Source of the DNA: Perognathus longimembris pacificus
Lineage: Eukaryota > Chordata > Mammalia > Rodentia > Heteromyidae
Assembly: GCF_023159225.1 (NCBI RefSeq)
Contig: NC_063188.1
Span: forward strand, 9,941,086 to 10,005,085
Reading direction: 5' to 3'
Length of the DNA: 64,000 nt
The notes under the pieces are model-generated. The model saw nothing but the letters and a program-made list of their open reading frames with translations. It was not told where the DNA came from and ran no database searches. Shown one piece after another: positions 10,324 to 24,000 of the stretch; positions within the stretch are counted from its first letter, which is position 1, and the number at the start of each line of letters is the position of its first letter. A program made the translations under genes and the position numbers.

Positions 10324-13300
10324 GTAAGATATTGGCTCAATGTTCTGTCTTTTTCATTCATGTGAGCACTTTGTTCCATGCTGTTAATATTTAAATGTGA
10401 CCACATAGCATTTAAAGTAAAAAAGCGAAAATATGTCTTACAAAACTGTAAATTTGAAATGCCCTCAGGCCTGCTGCTTGTAACTTTCAAAAAGGAATAG
10501 AACAAACAATTTATCACAAAACAATTCTTTTAGAAAAATGTATGTTCTATGTTCTGTACATGTATATATCTTTTTGTGTGTGTATCATGAGTAAGGTTTA
10601 TTTTTCATAAACATGAGTGTTTTGGTTTTGAATTTCCATTAACTCCCATCCTGAGCTTGTTCAGTGTATCACGTTCTTTATTTTGAACAGTTATTTTTAA
10701 GTTTATATTGTTAGGAGTTCATTGTTCGTAAATGTGGGTAGCATTGGACAGTTCACTCCTCCTGATAAATTATAACTTACTGCATAAAGTCTTTGTCATT
10801 TGTTGTGAACATAACATTTTCCCCCTCAAAGCGTGGCCATTCACCATGGAAATTTTTAGGCAAAGGAGAATTGTTTTTGTCTCTATGGAGATTAATTTTG
10901 ATTTATAGAGAAATGTTTAGTATTTAGATATTACCTGAAGAAGATAATGCATACACATGTGTGGATGGAGAAGGGAAAGATCTATTAGATCCACGTATAG
11001 AAGATAATGTTCTACTGTCTGCTAAAGTTCATTTTGCAGTTTCATGGAGGGAATGGCGTGCAGGGCAGTTAATAGTGTCTTTCTTGCTTATTTATATAGG
11101 TTGTTATGCTGAGCTCAGTTAGTGAATTGCTGAGATACATTGATGACAAGCAGTTAACCCCCGAGTTAGGCGGCACCTTGCAGTACTGCCACAGTGAATG
11201 GATCATCTTCAGAAATGTATGTTGCTTTTGCCCTTACTGTAGAGCCTATAGTTTATTCTAGCCTTTAAGTCTACGTCTTCAAGTTTTTCTTTCCTATTTG
11301 GGAAAAATCTGATTTGGGGGTCTCTTGCTTTTCCAATACAAATATAATTCAATATTTTGATTTTCTTCTATAGGAAATATCTAGAAATGATGAAGAGTCC
11401 CCGAGGATGGCAGTTGAAGGAGAGGCCTAGGGAATAAGGAGTTTTATTCCTTTCCAGCCCCTCTGGGTACATATAGCAATTTAAAGAAGCAAAGGGTTTG
11501 GATGCAAGTCCTGGTACTGCTGATTTTAGCTTTAGGACCTAGGACACTTTTCCTAACTATGGAATGAGACTGATAATATCTTATTGATGAGGGGTTTTAG
11601 GAAGATTAAAGGAGAAACAAACCTCAATTGTTTAATTCAGTACCTAGAATATGCTAAATTCCCTACCAGTGCAATTAATACAATCAATTTCATCATCTTA
11701 GTTTTCAAAATTTACAGAGTTAAGAGTAGCCTGACTTTAAATCCCAGAGATATGGCAACCTTTCTAAAAGAAATAATGATGCTTCATTAGTCATTAAATC
11801 ATGGCTGCATTTTCCTTACACCTAGTCATCATTCAGCAGTTCATTTAACAGTTCATGCAAGAGTTTATTCATTGATCAAAAGTATATTGTCAACATTGAA
11901 AAAATCCAGCCTTTAATAACCCACAAAGCCTAATGAAAAGAGCAGATATTTTGAGGAGTGTGGTAAATAGGTAGTTGGTAAGGCTTCTGCATTTCTCTCA
12001 TCTTTCTGCACAGTAGTTGATTTGGGAAATAAAAATAACAGCCTCACTTGCCATTTCAGGGCAGAAGAGCCTCTGGGATGACAGGTTCAGATGTTTGCAG
12101 TACTTGCAATGCATTGTTGGGAGAGCTTGTGGCACAATTCCTTAGACTATCACCTTGTTTCGAATAGTAAAGCTTTTCATGAGTGATAGTAAATATTAAG
12201 TAGCTATTGTCACCTGTCTTCACAAGTACACTTATTATCCAGCAGTTTTGCCAGTTAGAGTTTGATAAGCATAAGGAAAACACTAGTCTCCAAGGACATA
12301 CACAAATCTGTACATGAAATCGTGTGTGTGTGTGTGTGTGTATGTGTGTGTGTGTGTGTTTCCTGGTACTGGGTTTGGATTTAGGGCCTCATGGTCTAGC
12401 CTGGCTTTTGGCTCAAGGCTGGAATTCTTTCACTTTGAACCACAGCTCTATTTCCGGCTTCTTGATGGGTAATTGGACATACTTGTCTCACAGACTTTCC
12501 TGCCTGCACTGGCTTTGCACCTTGATCCCCAGATCTCAGCTTCCTGAATAGCTAGGATTACAGGTGTGAGGCCACTGGCGCTTGGCCTAATATGTAGGTG
12601 TTGGTGTTTTGGGTACAGATTTCATTAAAGCTCTACTGGCTTTTTGCAGGCTATAGAAAATTTTGCTGTCAGAGTGAAAGAAATGGCTCAGGTATTACAG
12701 TCCTTTGGAACTGAACTGGCGGAGTCTGAGTTACCAGCTGACATCCCTTCAATAGAAGAAATCCTGGCAGTCCGTCTGGAAAGGTACCAGCAGTTGAAGG
12801 TATGTGTTCATTTCACACGGAGGGAGGATAACAGATACTATGTATTGTATTTCAAAAAACAATGCAAGAGAAAAATGCACCATATCTGTTAAATCTCTGT
12901 GTCTGCCTTGTAAATGATGCATTATCTTGACAAGCTGTTTATTTCTGAATATGCAATATCTCAGAATAAGAAATCTACAGTTATTGTTTAAGTCATGCAT
13001 TCTCCCCATGAAATGCTCTTTCCTTTAAAGGTTAGATCTGTGTTCTGTTTGATGTTCTACCACAGGTACAGGATGAAAAGGGAGAAAGAGCACTTGATGC
13101 AGAGTCAGGATACCTACTTTCTTACTTTGTGTCTACCATGAACTAGTGTTGGGACCCAGGCTAGCATTGTTCAGTTGATTGTAAGCTCTCTACAATAGAT
13201 GTCATATACAGGAATGCCAACTTGATTTTGTTTTTCTACTCACTTCTGTCTGGATTGGTGGGTTTGGAAGAATGTGGGAGCACAATTCTGACAATGAGCA

Positions 13301-14979
13301 AGTGCTCTTAGAGTCATTTTCCTCTTAAGAGCAATCTGATTAAGCACTCAGCATTTGGGGTTGGAGGTGTGGCTCAGTTATAATAGAGCACTAACCAATG
13401 AGCAGAAGTGTCAGATACTGAGTTCAGGTCCCAGTCTCAGACTAAGAAAAAAGTACCAAGCATCCAAGTACCACTCATGTTCTTCATCTGGGAAGAGGAT
13501 GCTAGGTACACTTGCAGGATTTAGTTCTATGCAGGGTGATATGTCTTGGTTAATCAAAGCAGAGAAACTGGAAACCTATGAATCACAATCTGAAAGTAAA
13601 ATTCTGTCCAGGAAAAACACAGCAAAGTGTAACCAAACAACAACAATAAAAACAACAACAATTTCTGTTTCTCACCGAGGAGTGATGTCAGGCAGGTGAC
13701 TGCCCCTCCTCTGAGCTCTGTTTCTCTCCCCTTCTGTGCTCAATGGGGAGAATGATTTGTGATGATGGTGATATACAGTAATTCCTCGTATTCAGTTGTT
13801 GCAAAGATAACATAAAGATAAAGTATGAAATGTGCATACAATGATTGTTAGCACATAGCTGGTGCTTTATCAATATTAGCTCCTCTATTTTTTGGTACTA
13901 GGGATTAAACTCAGGGCCTCACATATTCTACTACTCAGCTACAGACCATCAGTCACTCCTGCCAATTTTTTTAAAATTTTTATTGTCAAACTCATGTACT
14001 GAGAGGTTACAGTTTCATACGTTAGGCATTGGATACATTTCTTGTACTCTTTGTTACTTCGTTCCTCATTCCCCCCACCCCCTCCCCCTTTTCCTTTCCC
14101 CCCATGAGTTGTTCAGTTGATTTACACCAAACAGTTTTGCAAGTATTGCTTTTGTAGTCGTTTGTCTTTTTTACCCTGTGTCTCTCGATTTTGGTATTCC
14201 CTTTCAGTTTCCTAGTTGTAATACCTGTATACACGGTTTCCAATGTACTAAGATATGATACAGAGATAGTGCAGGTACAACTACAGGAAGGGGATACAAG
14301 AAGATCATCAATAATAGAAGCTACGGTTACACATAGCACATTGAAAGTAGTTACAACTGTGATATAACAATCGTTTCCATAACATGGAGTTCATTTTACT
14401 TAGCATCATCTTATGTGTTCATAAGGGCATAGCTGTTAGGCTCTTGTGATCCTCTGCTGTGACTAGCCTAAACCTGTGCTAATTATTCCCTATGAGGGAG
14501 ACCATAGAGTCCATGTTTCTTTGGGTCTGGCTCACTTCACTTAGAATAATTTTTTCCAAGTCCTTCTATTTCCTTACAAGTGGGGCAATGCCATTCTTTC
14601 TGATAGAGGCATAGAATTCCATTGTGTATAGGTACCACATTTTCCTGATCCATTCATCTACGGAGGGGCATCCGGGTTGGTTCCATATTCTAGCTATGAC
14701 AAATTGTGCTGTGATGAACATTGTTGTGCTGGTGGCTTTAGTGTGATTATGTTTGTGGTCTTTTGGATAGATACCCAAAGGTGGGGCTGCTGGGTCATAG
14801 GGGAGCTCTATGTTTAGCCTTCTGAGGAATCTCCATTACCGCTTTCCAGAGTTCCTGCCAAATTTTTGCTTGCCATTTTAGAGGGTCTTTGGAGCTCCTG
14901 AAGAAAATATTAGAGCTTTCTAAGATGTCTGAACAAGGTCATGTATTTAGACCAGCCCCCACGCATAAGACCTTCTGAG

Positions 14980-15027
<48 letters not shown>

Positions 15028-18000
15028 AATTAAACTCAATATGAAATTCAATAAGACATAACGCGAAGAGTATTTGGTAACTGTGAAGGATTTTAGTAAG
15101 AAGGGCTGGAAATTATTTCTGAGTATGCATTAAGTGTTAGGTATGCTAGTAAGGTCATCGTTACTTGATCCTTACTGCTTTATTTCAGCACATTAGTACT
15201 ATTAGCAGAGTAGAATGGAATAGCTTGGAACTTGCCATCCATGAAAGGAGACTAGAAATGGCATGTGAAACCTCTGGCTGTAGCTAGTTTATGAAATGTG
15301 ATTGCAATATCCATCTGTAAGGCAAAGACTTCATGGATACTCATAGCTGTGGGCTATGTAGGACTGAAAGACTCCTTGACTTTTCAGATATCTGTGAAAG
15401 CAAAGATGATTTCTGTTGTGTATGCCATACGTATGTATTCCCTTTATCTCTAGTGGTTCAGGGTACATGACTAATTGGCTGATGCATTCTGTTGTGCCTT
15501 TGGACAGAATGAAATTAGGACTGTAACCAAGGAAGGACAAGTTCTGCTAACAAATCTCAAATTACCCGCCACTGAGGAAGGAGCTGTTAGTCTTGAGCAT
15601 CGTCACCCTATTTGTGGTGACTGGAAAACTGTCAATAAGTAAGTAGTGCCTTCTTGGAGTTGCTTCATTTATATTTCACCTCTCCAATATATGTGTGTAT
15701 ATATATATGTGTGTGTATGTGTGTGTATGTATGTATGTATGTATGTATGTATGTATGTATGTATGTATATTTGTCTCGGTGAGCTTGGCTTATCTTGTTC
15801 AATGTGATGGTCTTCAAGTGTGTGTATTTTCCTACATATGACATAATTTCATTCTTTAGGGCTGAAGGATACTCCAGTATTTTTGCTGGAATATGACATC
15901 TAGACCTAAAATGATGATTATGATGATGATGATGCAGATATAAGTCTCAGGGGGACTTAAGAGGATTAGAAGGAGGAAGAGGGAAAAATCAGAGGGCACT
16001 AGTGACTGAATAGGATTGAAGTAAGTTATATCTATATAGAGAGACGGATAGACAGACAGACCTATATGCAGATGTGCAATAACAAACCCAGCAAGCATTG
16101 TTTAAAAAATTGAGAGACACGATGTAGAAGGGGAGTTAGAGAATGTAATAGAAGTGAAGAAGGTGAATATCTTCAATATACGCTGTACACATCTGTGGAA
16201 TTATCACAATGAAATCATCTTCTGTTGTTAATGCATGCTAACAGAATAGTTTACCATTTTTATTATGTAAAAAGTAGATTTCAGGTTTTTCTTGCATCCT
16301 GGTTAGTGTTAGAAATATTTGTGGACCTCTGGAAATCTGAGTTCTTTCTTCCAGCTGAACCAATGTTGCAGACATGTCACTTTACTTGTCATTCTTAGTG
16401 TTCAAGTTTACTTGCATACATGCAACAGAGATGGCTGTTTTTATGTATTTTTGTTTTTACTTTTCTTTGTTAAGATTGCTGACTCAAGTGCATGATATGG
16501 AAACGGCTTTTGATGGATTTTGGGAAAAACACCAATTAAAAATGGAGCAGTATCTGCAATTATGGAGATTTGAACAAGATTTTCAAAAGGTCAGTTAAAA
16601 TATATCTTTGTTAGCTTTTGGATTTTGATAGTCTCTCAGACTGGCTTCAATTCATAATCATCTTGCCTCCGCTTCGAGTGCTGTGATTATTGGCATTTAC
16701 TACCACATTTGCCTTAAAACATTTCTTTATACATTTCCTTTTAGTTTGCCAGAGCTTCTTACTTTTTTGTCATTAGAAATCTACTCTTATTCCAGGCACT
16801 GGTGGCTCACAGCTGTAATCCTAACTACTCAGGAGGCTGAGATCTGAGGATCACAGTTCAAAGCCAGCCCCAGCAAGCAAGTGTGTGAGACTCTTATCTC
16901 CAATTAACCACCAGAAGACTGGAAGTGGCCCTGTGGCTCAAGTAGTACAGCGCTAACCCTGAGCTGAAGAGCTCAGAAACAGTACCCAGGCCCAGAGTTC
17001 AAGCCCCATGACTGACAAAAACAAAAACAAAAACCACAAACAAAGGGAAAAAAAGAAATCTAACCTTGTATGATGCCCATTTATCCCTATAAACAAAAAG
17101 AAAGCATTAGCTTGAGATTTGTTATTTTAAATATAAAGTGATTTTTTTTTTCATTTTCCAGAAATGAAATAATTTTATTCTCTTTAATGGCTGAGTATAT
17201 GAATAAAACTATATATGGGGAGTATGGTGGCATGATATATCTCACATATTCTTTATCATATATAATATATATTTTATATATAAATATAAAATGATTTTAA
17301 GCTGTGCAATAGCTTTCCAAAGAAATAATATCCAGTTCCTTTTTGTTTTTTAAAATACTAACAGCAATATGATCTAATAATGCCTTTCTTATGTGTAGCA
17401 GTTCTAAGGTTTGAACTCAAGGGCCACACACTCTCTCTTGGTTTTTTGCTCATGGCTGGTGCTCTACCACTTGAGCTATGCCTCCAGTCAAACCTTTTGG
17501 TGGTTAACGGGAGAGGTAGTCTAACAGACTTTTCTGTCTAGGGTAACCTGTATCTTCCAGCATTACAGGCACAAGATACTGGTGAGCAGCTCAGATTTTT
17601 GTTTTCTGCTGCAGGAATTTGTTTCTGACAGATGTAACAACATCATATTTAGTTGCACATTGTTCGGAAGATGAACTTTGTTCTGGGTAGATCTCGTGGA
17701 CATCTACCTACCGTGTGTGTGGTTCTTGGTGTGCTGTCCATAGGGCATGGGCTCCAAGGAAACTCATTTTTCTTTACTCCAGTTGGTGAGCTGCTACTTT
17801 GCTGCTCACTTGCATGGTATTTCATTAGTTCATTCCGTTTACAAGGGTAGTACATTGTGAATACAGAGCTTAGTGACTACTAATCTTTTTCTTCCTTTGA
17901 GTCAAGGAACTTTAGAAATGCCATATTCTTTTTTTAAAACTTTACCTTATTATTATTATAGAGGTAATGTACAGAGAGATTACAACTGCATGAGCCAGGT

Positions 18001-21000
18001 AATGAGTCCATTTCCTTTCGTATAGTGTCTTCTGTTACCCCATTCTCTTCCTCTCCCTTCCTCTCCTCTCCACCCATGTTATATAGTTCACTTTCATCCA
18101 TCTCCAGTGAACTCCACTGCTGTACTTTTTCACCCTCTCCTCCCCCCGCCCCGAGTTCTGTGCCTTTCCCAAACACTCAGGCAGATATACATGTGAATAT
18201 ACCATACACACGGTAAAGAAGACAGAAACATCAAAAACTAAAAACTGAAAATGAAAAATGGTGTTGTTTTTTATATCTTGGACTTTGTTTCAGTATGCAT
18301 ATTACTTTATATAAATATGAAGAGGTGCTTTGGCATTGTGCCTTTCTGACTATATATGAGTATCTAGAATCCTGTTTAATTTGTCATATCCCAGTGTGTT
18401 TTAGATCTATCTTCTGCATAGCAGACAGAACATGTGGCTTTTGTCTCTGTGATCTTGGTTTACCTCGCTTAACATGATTTGTTTTAGTTCCTTCCAAGAA
18501 TTGCCATATTCTTCACAAGACTTTCCTTAATGAAAGAATAGTTAAAGTTACAGCATGGTCCTTCCAGTATTTCTGTCTCTCTTCCCTCTCTAACCCAGTA
18601 CCCACAAAATTACACTCCCTCCCACATGCCAATTATGCATCTACTTACATGTGGATTGCTGAACTTGCCTTTAAGTTCACATCAGCTTGCACTGTGATCC
18701 TCGTATTTATGCTTAATACATAGCTGGAATCACAGCTATATGCCATTGTACTCATCCTTTTATTGATTTAGATTGGGTCTTGTAACCTTTTTTGCTTGGG
18801 CTGGTCTTATGCCACAATCTTTCCAATGCCAGCCCCTCAAGTCCCTATGATTACATACGTTGGCTGTCTTGCTCAGCATGGAAGGTATATTTGAGCAGAT
18901 TATAATTGAATAAAATGGCTAACTATATTTTCCATAAGTTTAATCATATGGACATGCTTAGTCCTTATTATTTACTGTAAGACTTGATTATTTGCTCGGT
19001 GCTGGTGGCTAACCTCTGTAATCCTAGCTATGCAGGAGGCTGAGATCTCAGGTTCATGGTTTGAAGCCAACCTGGAAAAACAGTTTAAACGGTTTGAGAG
19101 GTTCTTCTCTTCAATTAACCAGCAAGTAGCTGAAAGTGGAGCTGTGGCTACAGTAGTAGAGTGCTGGCCTTGAGTGCAAAACCTGAGCTAGCACCTAGGC
19201 CCTGAGTTTTAGCCTCAGGACAAGCACCGCCCCAAAACCAAAGCAAAACAAAACAAAGAAACAAAACAAAAAAATCCCTGATTATTATTATAGAAAGAAG
19301 CTAGACAAGCTATATGTTTTTAAAATCTTTGCCTCTCATTTTTAGCTTGTAGCTGAAATTGAACATCTATTGAAACAAGTATCAGAACTGGACGATATAG
19401 CAGGGAATATAACTCAAGTAAAACATAAAATTAAAAAACTGGAAAGCTTGGATGAAACGTCTGTGGTAAGAGTACATTTTTGATGTTCATGGTGTTTGTG
19501 GAGGGTAATATTTTCACTGAATGAAGTAGTAGAAACTTTTCTTATACTTAATCTCTCAACACTTCTGTATGATGAGTGGAATAATGATATTTATCTAAAT
19601 CCGCTTCATTTAGTATGGCCCCAGGTTAGTACCACAGGTGTGTTGTGTACCCTCAGTTATTGGTGAGGACTTTCCATCCCACATGTAGGAACAATAGCAT
19701 AAATACTTTCTGAGAATCTAGAAAAAATATCTATCAAGAATAACACTTGGGGGGGGGTATGAGGGACAAGGTAACAAACAGTACAAGAAATGTATCCAAC
19801 GCCTAACGTATGAAACTGTAACCTCTCTGTACATCAGTTTGATAATAAAAATTTGAAAAAAAAAAGAATAACACTTGGCTTGGGTATCAGTGTCTCACAC
19901 CTGTAATCCTATCTTCTCAGGAGGCTGAGATCTGAGGATCATGGCTTGAAGCCATCATGGGCATAACGAGTCTGTGAGACTCTATTTTTAATCAGCAAAA
20001 AGCTGGACTTGGTGCTGTGGCTCAAATGGTAGAGTGCTAACCTTCAGTGATAAAACTACGTGACAGCCCCAATACTAGTGCGCACACACACACACGAATA
20101 ACACTTGGGATGTTATACGTGTGTGTATGTATATTATATAATATATTATATTTAATATATATGTATATGAATGAACCCCGTTTGGAACAGTAGTGAGGAG
20201 ACAGAGGAACAATTGGGTTATGGTGAAGGTAATACTGTGTGCATGTATGGAAAATCACAAGGAAATGTCCTCACATTACCTATGGATAGTAATTCAATAA
20301 AATAAGAATGCCATGTACTGTCCAAAATCACAGTAATGGACAAGAACCTATTTTTTCTTAATTGCTCAGGTAAACCAGACAGACTCACCCACGTAGACCT
20401 GATGGCCTTGCTAGCTGTGTAACTGCAGTAAATTAAGTTCTAAGCCTCAATATTGCTGTCTATAAATTGGGACTGTAGTGCCTATTTTATACAATATTAT
20501 TGTAGTGAGAATTTATATCAATTTATGTGTAGCACCTAGCCTAGTACCTGGGTATACAGTCTGATACCTTCTCATCTTGAAGTGTGGACTCCTGGCTTTA
20601 ATACTGAATAGGCTAACTTTGCTCACCTCTCTTATGTGCTAGAGCCAGGCAGTGTTTTTCTGGCTATGGTCTTTTTTTTTTTTTTTTTTTTTGGCCAGTC
20701 CTGGGGCTTGGACTCAGGGTCTGAGCACTGTCCCTGTCTTCTTTTTGCTCAAGACTAGCACTCTGCCACTTGAGCCACAGCACCACTTCTGGCTGTTTTC
20801 TTTTTTTATTGTCAAACTGATATTCAGAGCGGTTACAGTTTCATATGTTAGGCATTGGATACATTTCTTGTACTGTTTGTTACCTCTTCCCTCATTCCCC
20901 CTCCCCCTTTCCCTTTCTCCCCATGAGTTGTTCAGTAGATTTACACTAAACAGTTTTTTTTTTTTTTTTTTTTGGCCAGTCCTGGGCCTTGGACTCAGGG

Positions 21001-24000
21001 CCTGAGCACTGTCCCTGGCTTCTTTTTGCTCAAGGCTAGCACTCTGTCACTTGAGCCACAGTGCCACTTCTGGCCATTTTCTGTATATGTGGTGCTGGGG
21101 AATCGAACCCAGGGCCTCATGTATACGAGACAAGCTCTCTTGCCACTAGGCTATATCCCCAGCCCCTACACTAAACAGTTTTGCAAGTATTGCTTTTGTA
21201 GTCATTTGTCTTTTTTACCCTGTGTCTCTCGGTGTTGGTATTCCCTTTAAGTTTCCTAGTTCTAATACCTGTATACATGGTTTCCAAGGTACTCAGATAA
21301 GATACAGAGATAGTGCAGGTACAACCACAGGAAGGGGATACAAGAGGATCATCAACAATAGAAGCTACGGTTTCACATGGCATGTTGAAAGTAATTACAA
21401 CAGTGATACAACACTCGTTTCCATAACATGGAGTTCATTTCACTTAGCATCATCTTATGCATTCATAAGGGCATAGCTATTGGGCTCTTGTGATCCTCTG
21501 CTGTGACTAGCCTAAACCCGTGCTAATTATTCCCTATGAGGGAGACCATAGAGTCCATGTTTCTTTGGGTCTGGCTCACTTCGCTTAGTATAATTTTTTC
21601 CAAGTCCTTCCATTTCCTTACAAGTGGGGCAATGCCATTCTTTCTGATAGAGGCATACAATTCCATTGTGTATATGGACCACATTTTCCTGATCCATTCG
21701 TCTACTGAGGGGTATCTCTGGCTGTTTCCTATATATGTGCTGGGGAATCGAACCCAGGGTTTCATGTATACAAGACAAGCACTCTTGCCACTAGGCTATA
21801 CTCCCAGCCCCTCTGGCTATGTTCTTAGCAACCAAATAAATTCATGGGTGATTCCCAAGCATGTAAAAGCACAACTTGAGAGTCATCAGTTGTAATGGAA
21901 TTTTACATTTCTAGGGTTTTGCTGGTAGATGATTGTGATTCTGTTGCCAGTTACTCATCTCTGTGGTATAATAGGAAAAGGTGAACTGGCTTTGTTTATG
22001 TTTTAATGTACTTTTTTTTTTTTTACAAAACATATCAATTGTCATCTTAACCATTGTTAAGAATCCAATTCAGTAGGGTTTATATACTCATACTATGCAA
22101 TAGATCCCCAGCACTTGTTCAGCTTTTGAAACTGCAACTCTGTAGCATTTTATGTCTTGGCTTTTTCACTGACTGGCCTGATAGATGGCTCACTTCCCTA
22201 TATTGCTTTAGTTTGCTTTTTATTTTCAATTGAGATGGAATTCAAGACCTCATATTTATTTTGGGAATCACTATCTCCCAAGCCGCCCTTTGGAGTCCTT
22301 TTGCGTTTAGTTTATCTCATAACATTGCCCAGGCGGTCTCAACCCAAGGTCCTCCTGTCTCTACCTTCTGAATAACTGGGACTATAGGCATAAACCTCCT
22401 CTTCTGGCCTTTTATTTTGCTTTGCTATGCGTGTTCTGAACTCCTACCATATTTCACTCAATATTCCTCGGGGAGTCAGTAGTTCACAGAGTGAAGACAA
22501 GACTACTAGGGCCCCTTTTAATATGTTCAAAAATGTTCTCAAGTGAACGATGAATGATATGAAATACATTAGCTTTTGTTTCGCATGTGTCCACTTCACT
22601 TGATGTCTGTTTCAGTTCTAAGTCTGTACAGACTAGAAGAAGCCAATCTTATCTACATTCTGAGTGGGATGAGATGTTTAATTTTCAATTTTTGTTGCCA
22701 GAACTCTATAAGGTTCTGATAGATGACTATCGTGACTGTAGCTAATTATTGTCACTGTAAGCTTTTTTGGGGGGTAACTTGTGGAGGTATGATGCTAAGC
22801 TCTGTGACCTCTGCTGCTGAATCTCACCCCACCCACACACTGAATTTGTCTTGTCTTTCCTTTCTCTCCTTTATATGAACAAAGATTATGCAGTCATTAA
22901 TTTCTCTTTCTTAATACTAGGCTCTGTTAACAAGGACCCGATGTGCAATATTACATGGCCACCAGCTTGCAGCAAATCACCATTATGCACTTGATTTAAT
23001 TTGCCAGAGGTGCAATGAACTACGTTACCTCTCGGATGTTTTGGTTAATGAGATCAAAACAAGGCGAATACAACTTAACAGGATCTTAAAAATGCACAAA
23101 CTCCTACAGCAGGTAATATGATGGGAATGATGTATTTCTGAAAAACAATGCTATTCTCCACCCTTTCCCCCATCCTCCTTGTGTGACGCATCTTGCTTTT
23201 GTGCTTTATGGTACACCTTTTATTTTCTCAGACTTTATAGGGTCAAGGTGTGATGTAGTTTTTGTGTTTAAATTTCTAAGAGGTCTCACGGTCTGAGCTT
23301 GATGATAGTTTTTTACTCTTTATGTGGTGGTATTGTATGTTGCATTGAGAGCCTCATCTTTGTTTCGCTTTCTTGTTGAGCTGATGTTTTGCTATTGGAG
23401 CCATGCCTTGAACCTCCTGCTTACCGTGGAGATGGAGTCTCTTGGACTTTTCTGTCTTTGCTAGTTGCAGTGAGTGATCGTCTGATCTTAGCCTCCCAAG
23501 TAGCTGGGATTGGTCAGCCATTAGGGCATGGCTTTTGGATTTACAGTCCATTGTCCAATGCAGTATTCCTGGCAGATTCACTATAGTCCCAATTGTTTCT
23601 TGTGACTATCATGATCTTAGTGATAATGGCTTACTTCCTATTTTTTTGTATAGCGCTGAAGTCTCTATCAGTGATAATTTGCACTTAGGACACTTTTAAA
23701 AGTCTGGTGTGGAGATGGATGAGAATGTTGAAAGGGGTAACATTGATCAAGATGTATTTATAAATCACTTTGTTAAATGGAAATGTACATCTTAAAGATA
23801 ATAATTTCTTAAAAAGTCTGGGATATTTTGCCAAACCTTGGATTTCCTTTCTTATTTCATAGAACAGCACTAAATATTATACAGTGACTACAAAGTGTTC
23901 TTGCATGGCTTGTGAGTCTGACTCTTTTCCTGATTTAGGCAATGAATTTGAAGGTCATCCCTCAGATCCGCTTTTTTTTTTTTTTTTTTTGGCCAGTCCT

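Larger units (their letters stand above)
20674..21811 (-). mobile_element. ID-like dimeric SINE split by a nested L1 and SINE
   Basis: The SINE halves are at 20674-20787 and 21729-21811. They are separated by an L1 3' end that duplicated tctggctgttt (20788 and 21717). The outer duplication tctggctatg.tctt lies at 20659-20673 and 21812-21826. The order of events follows from the nesting: SINE, then L1, then inner SINE. Confidence 0.92.
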
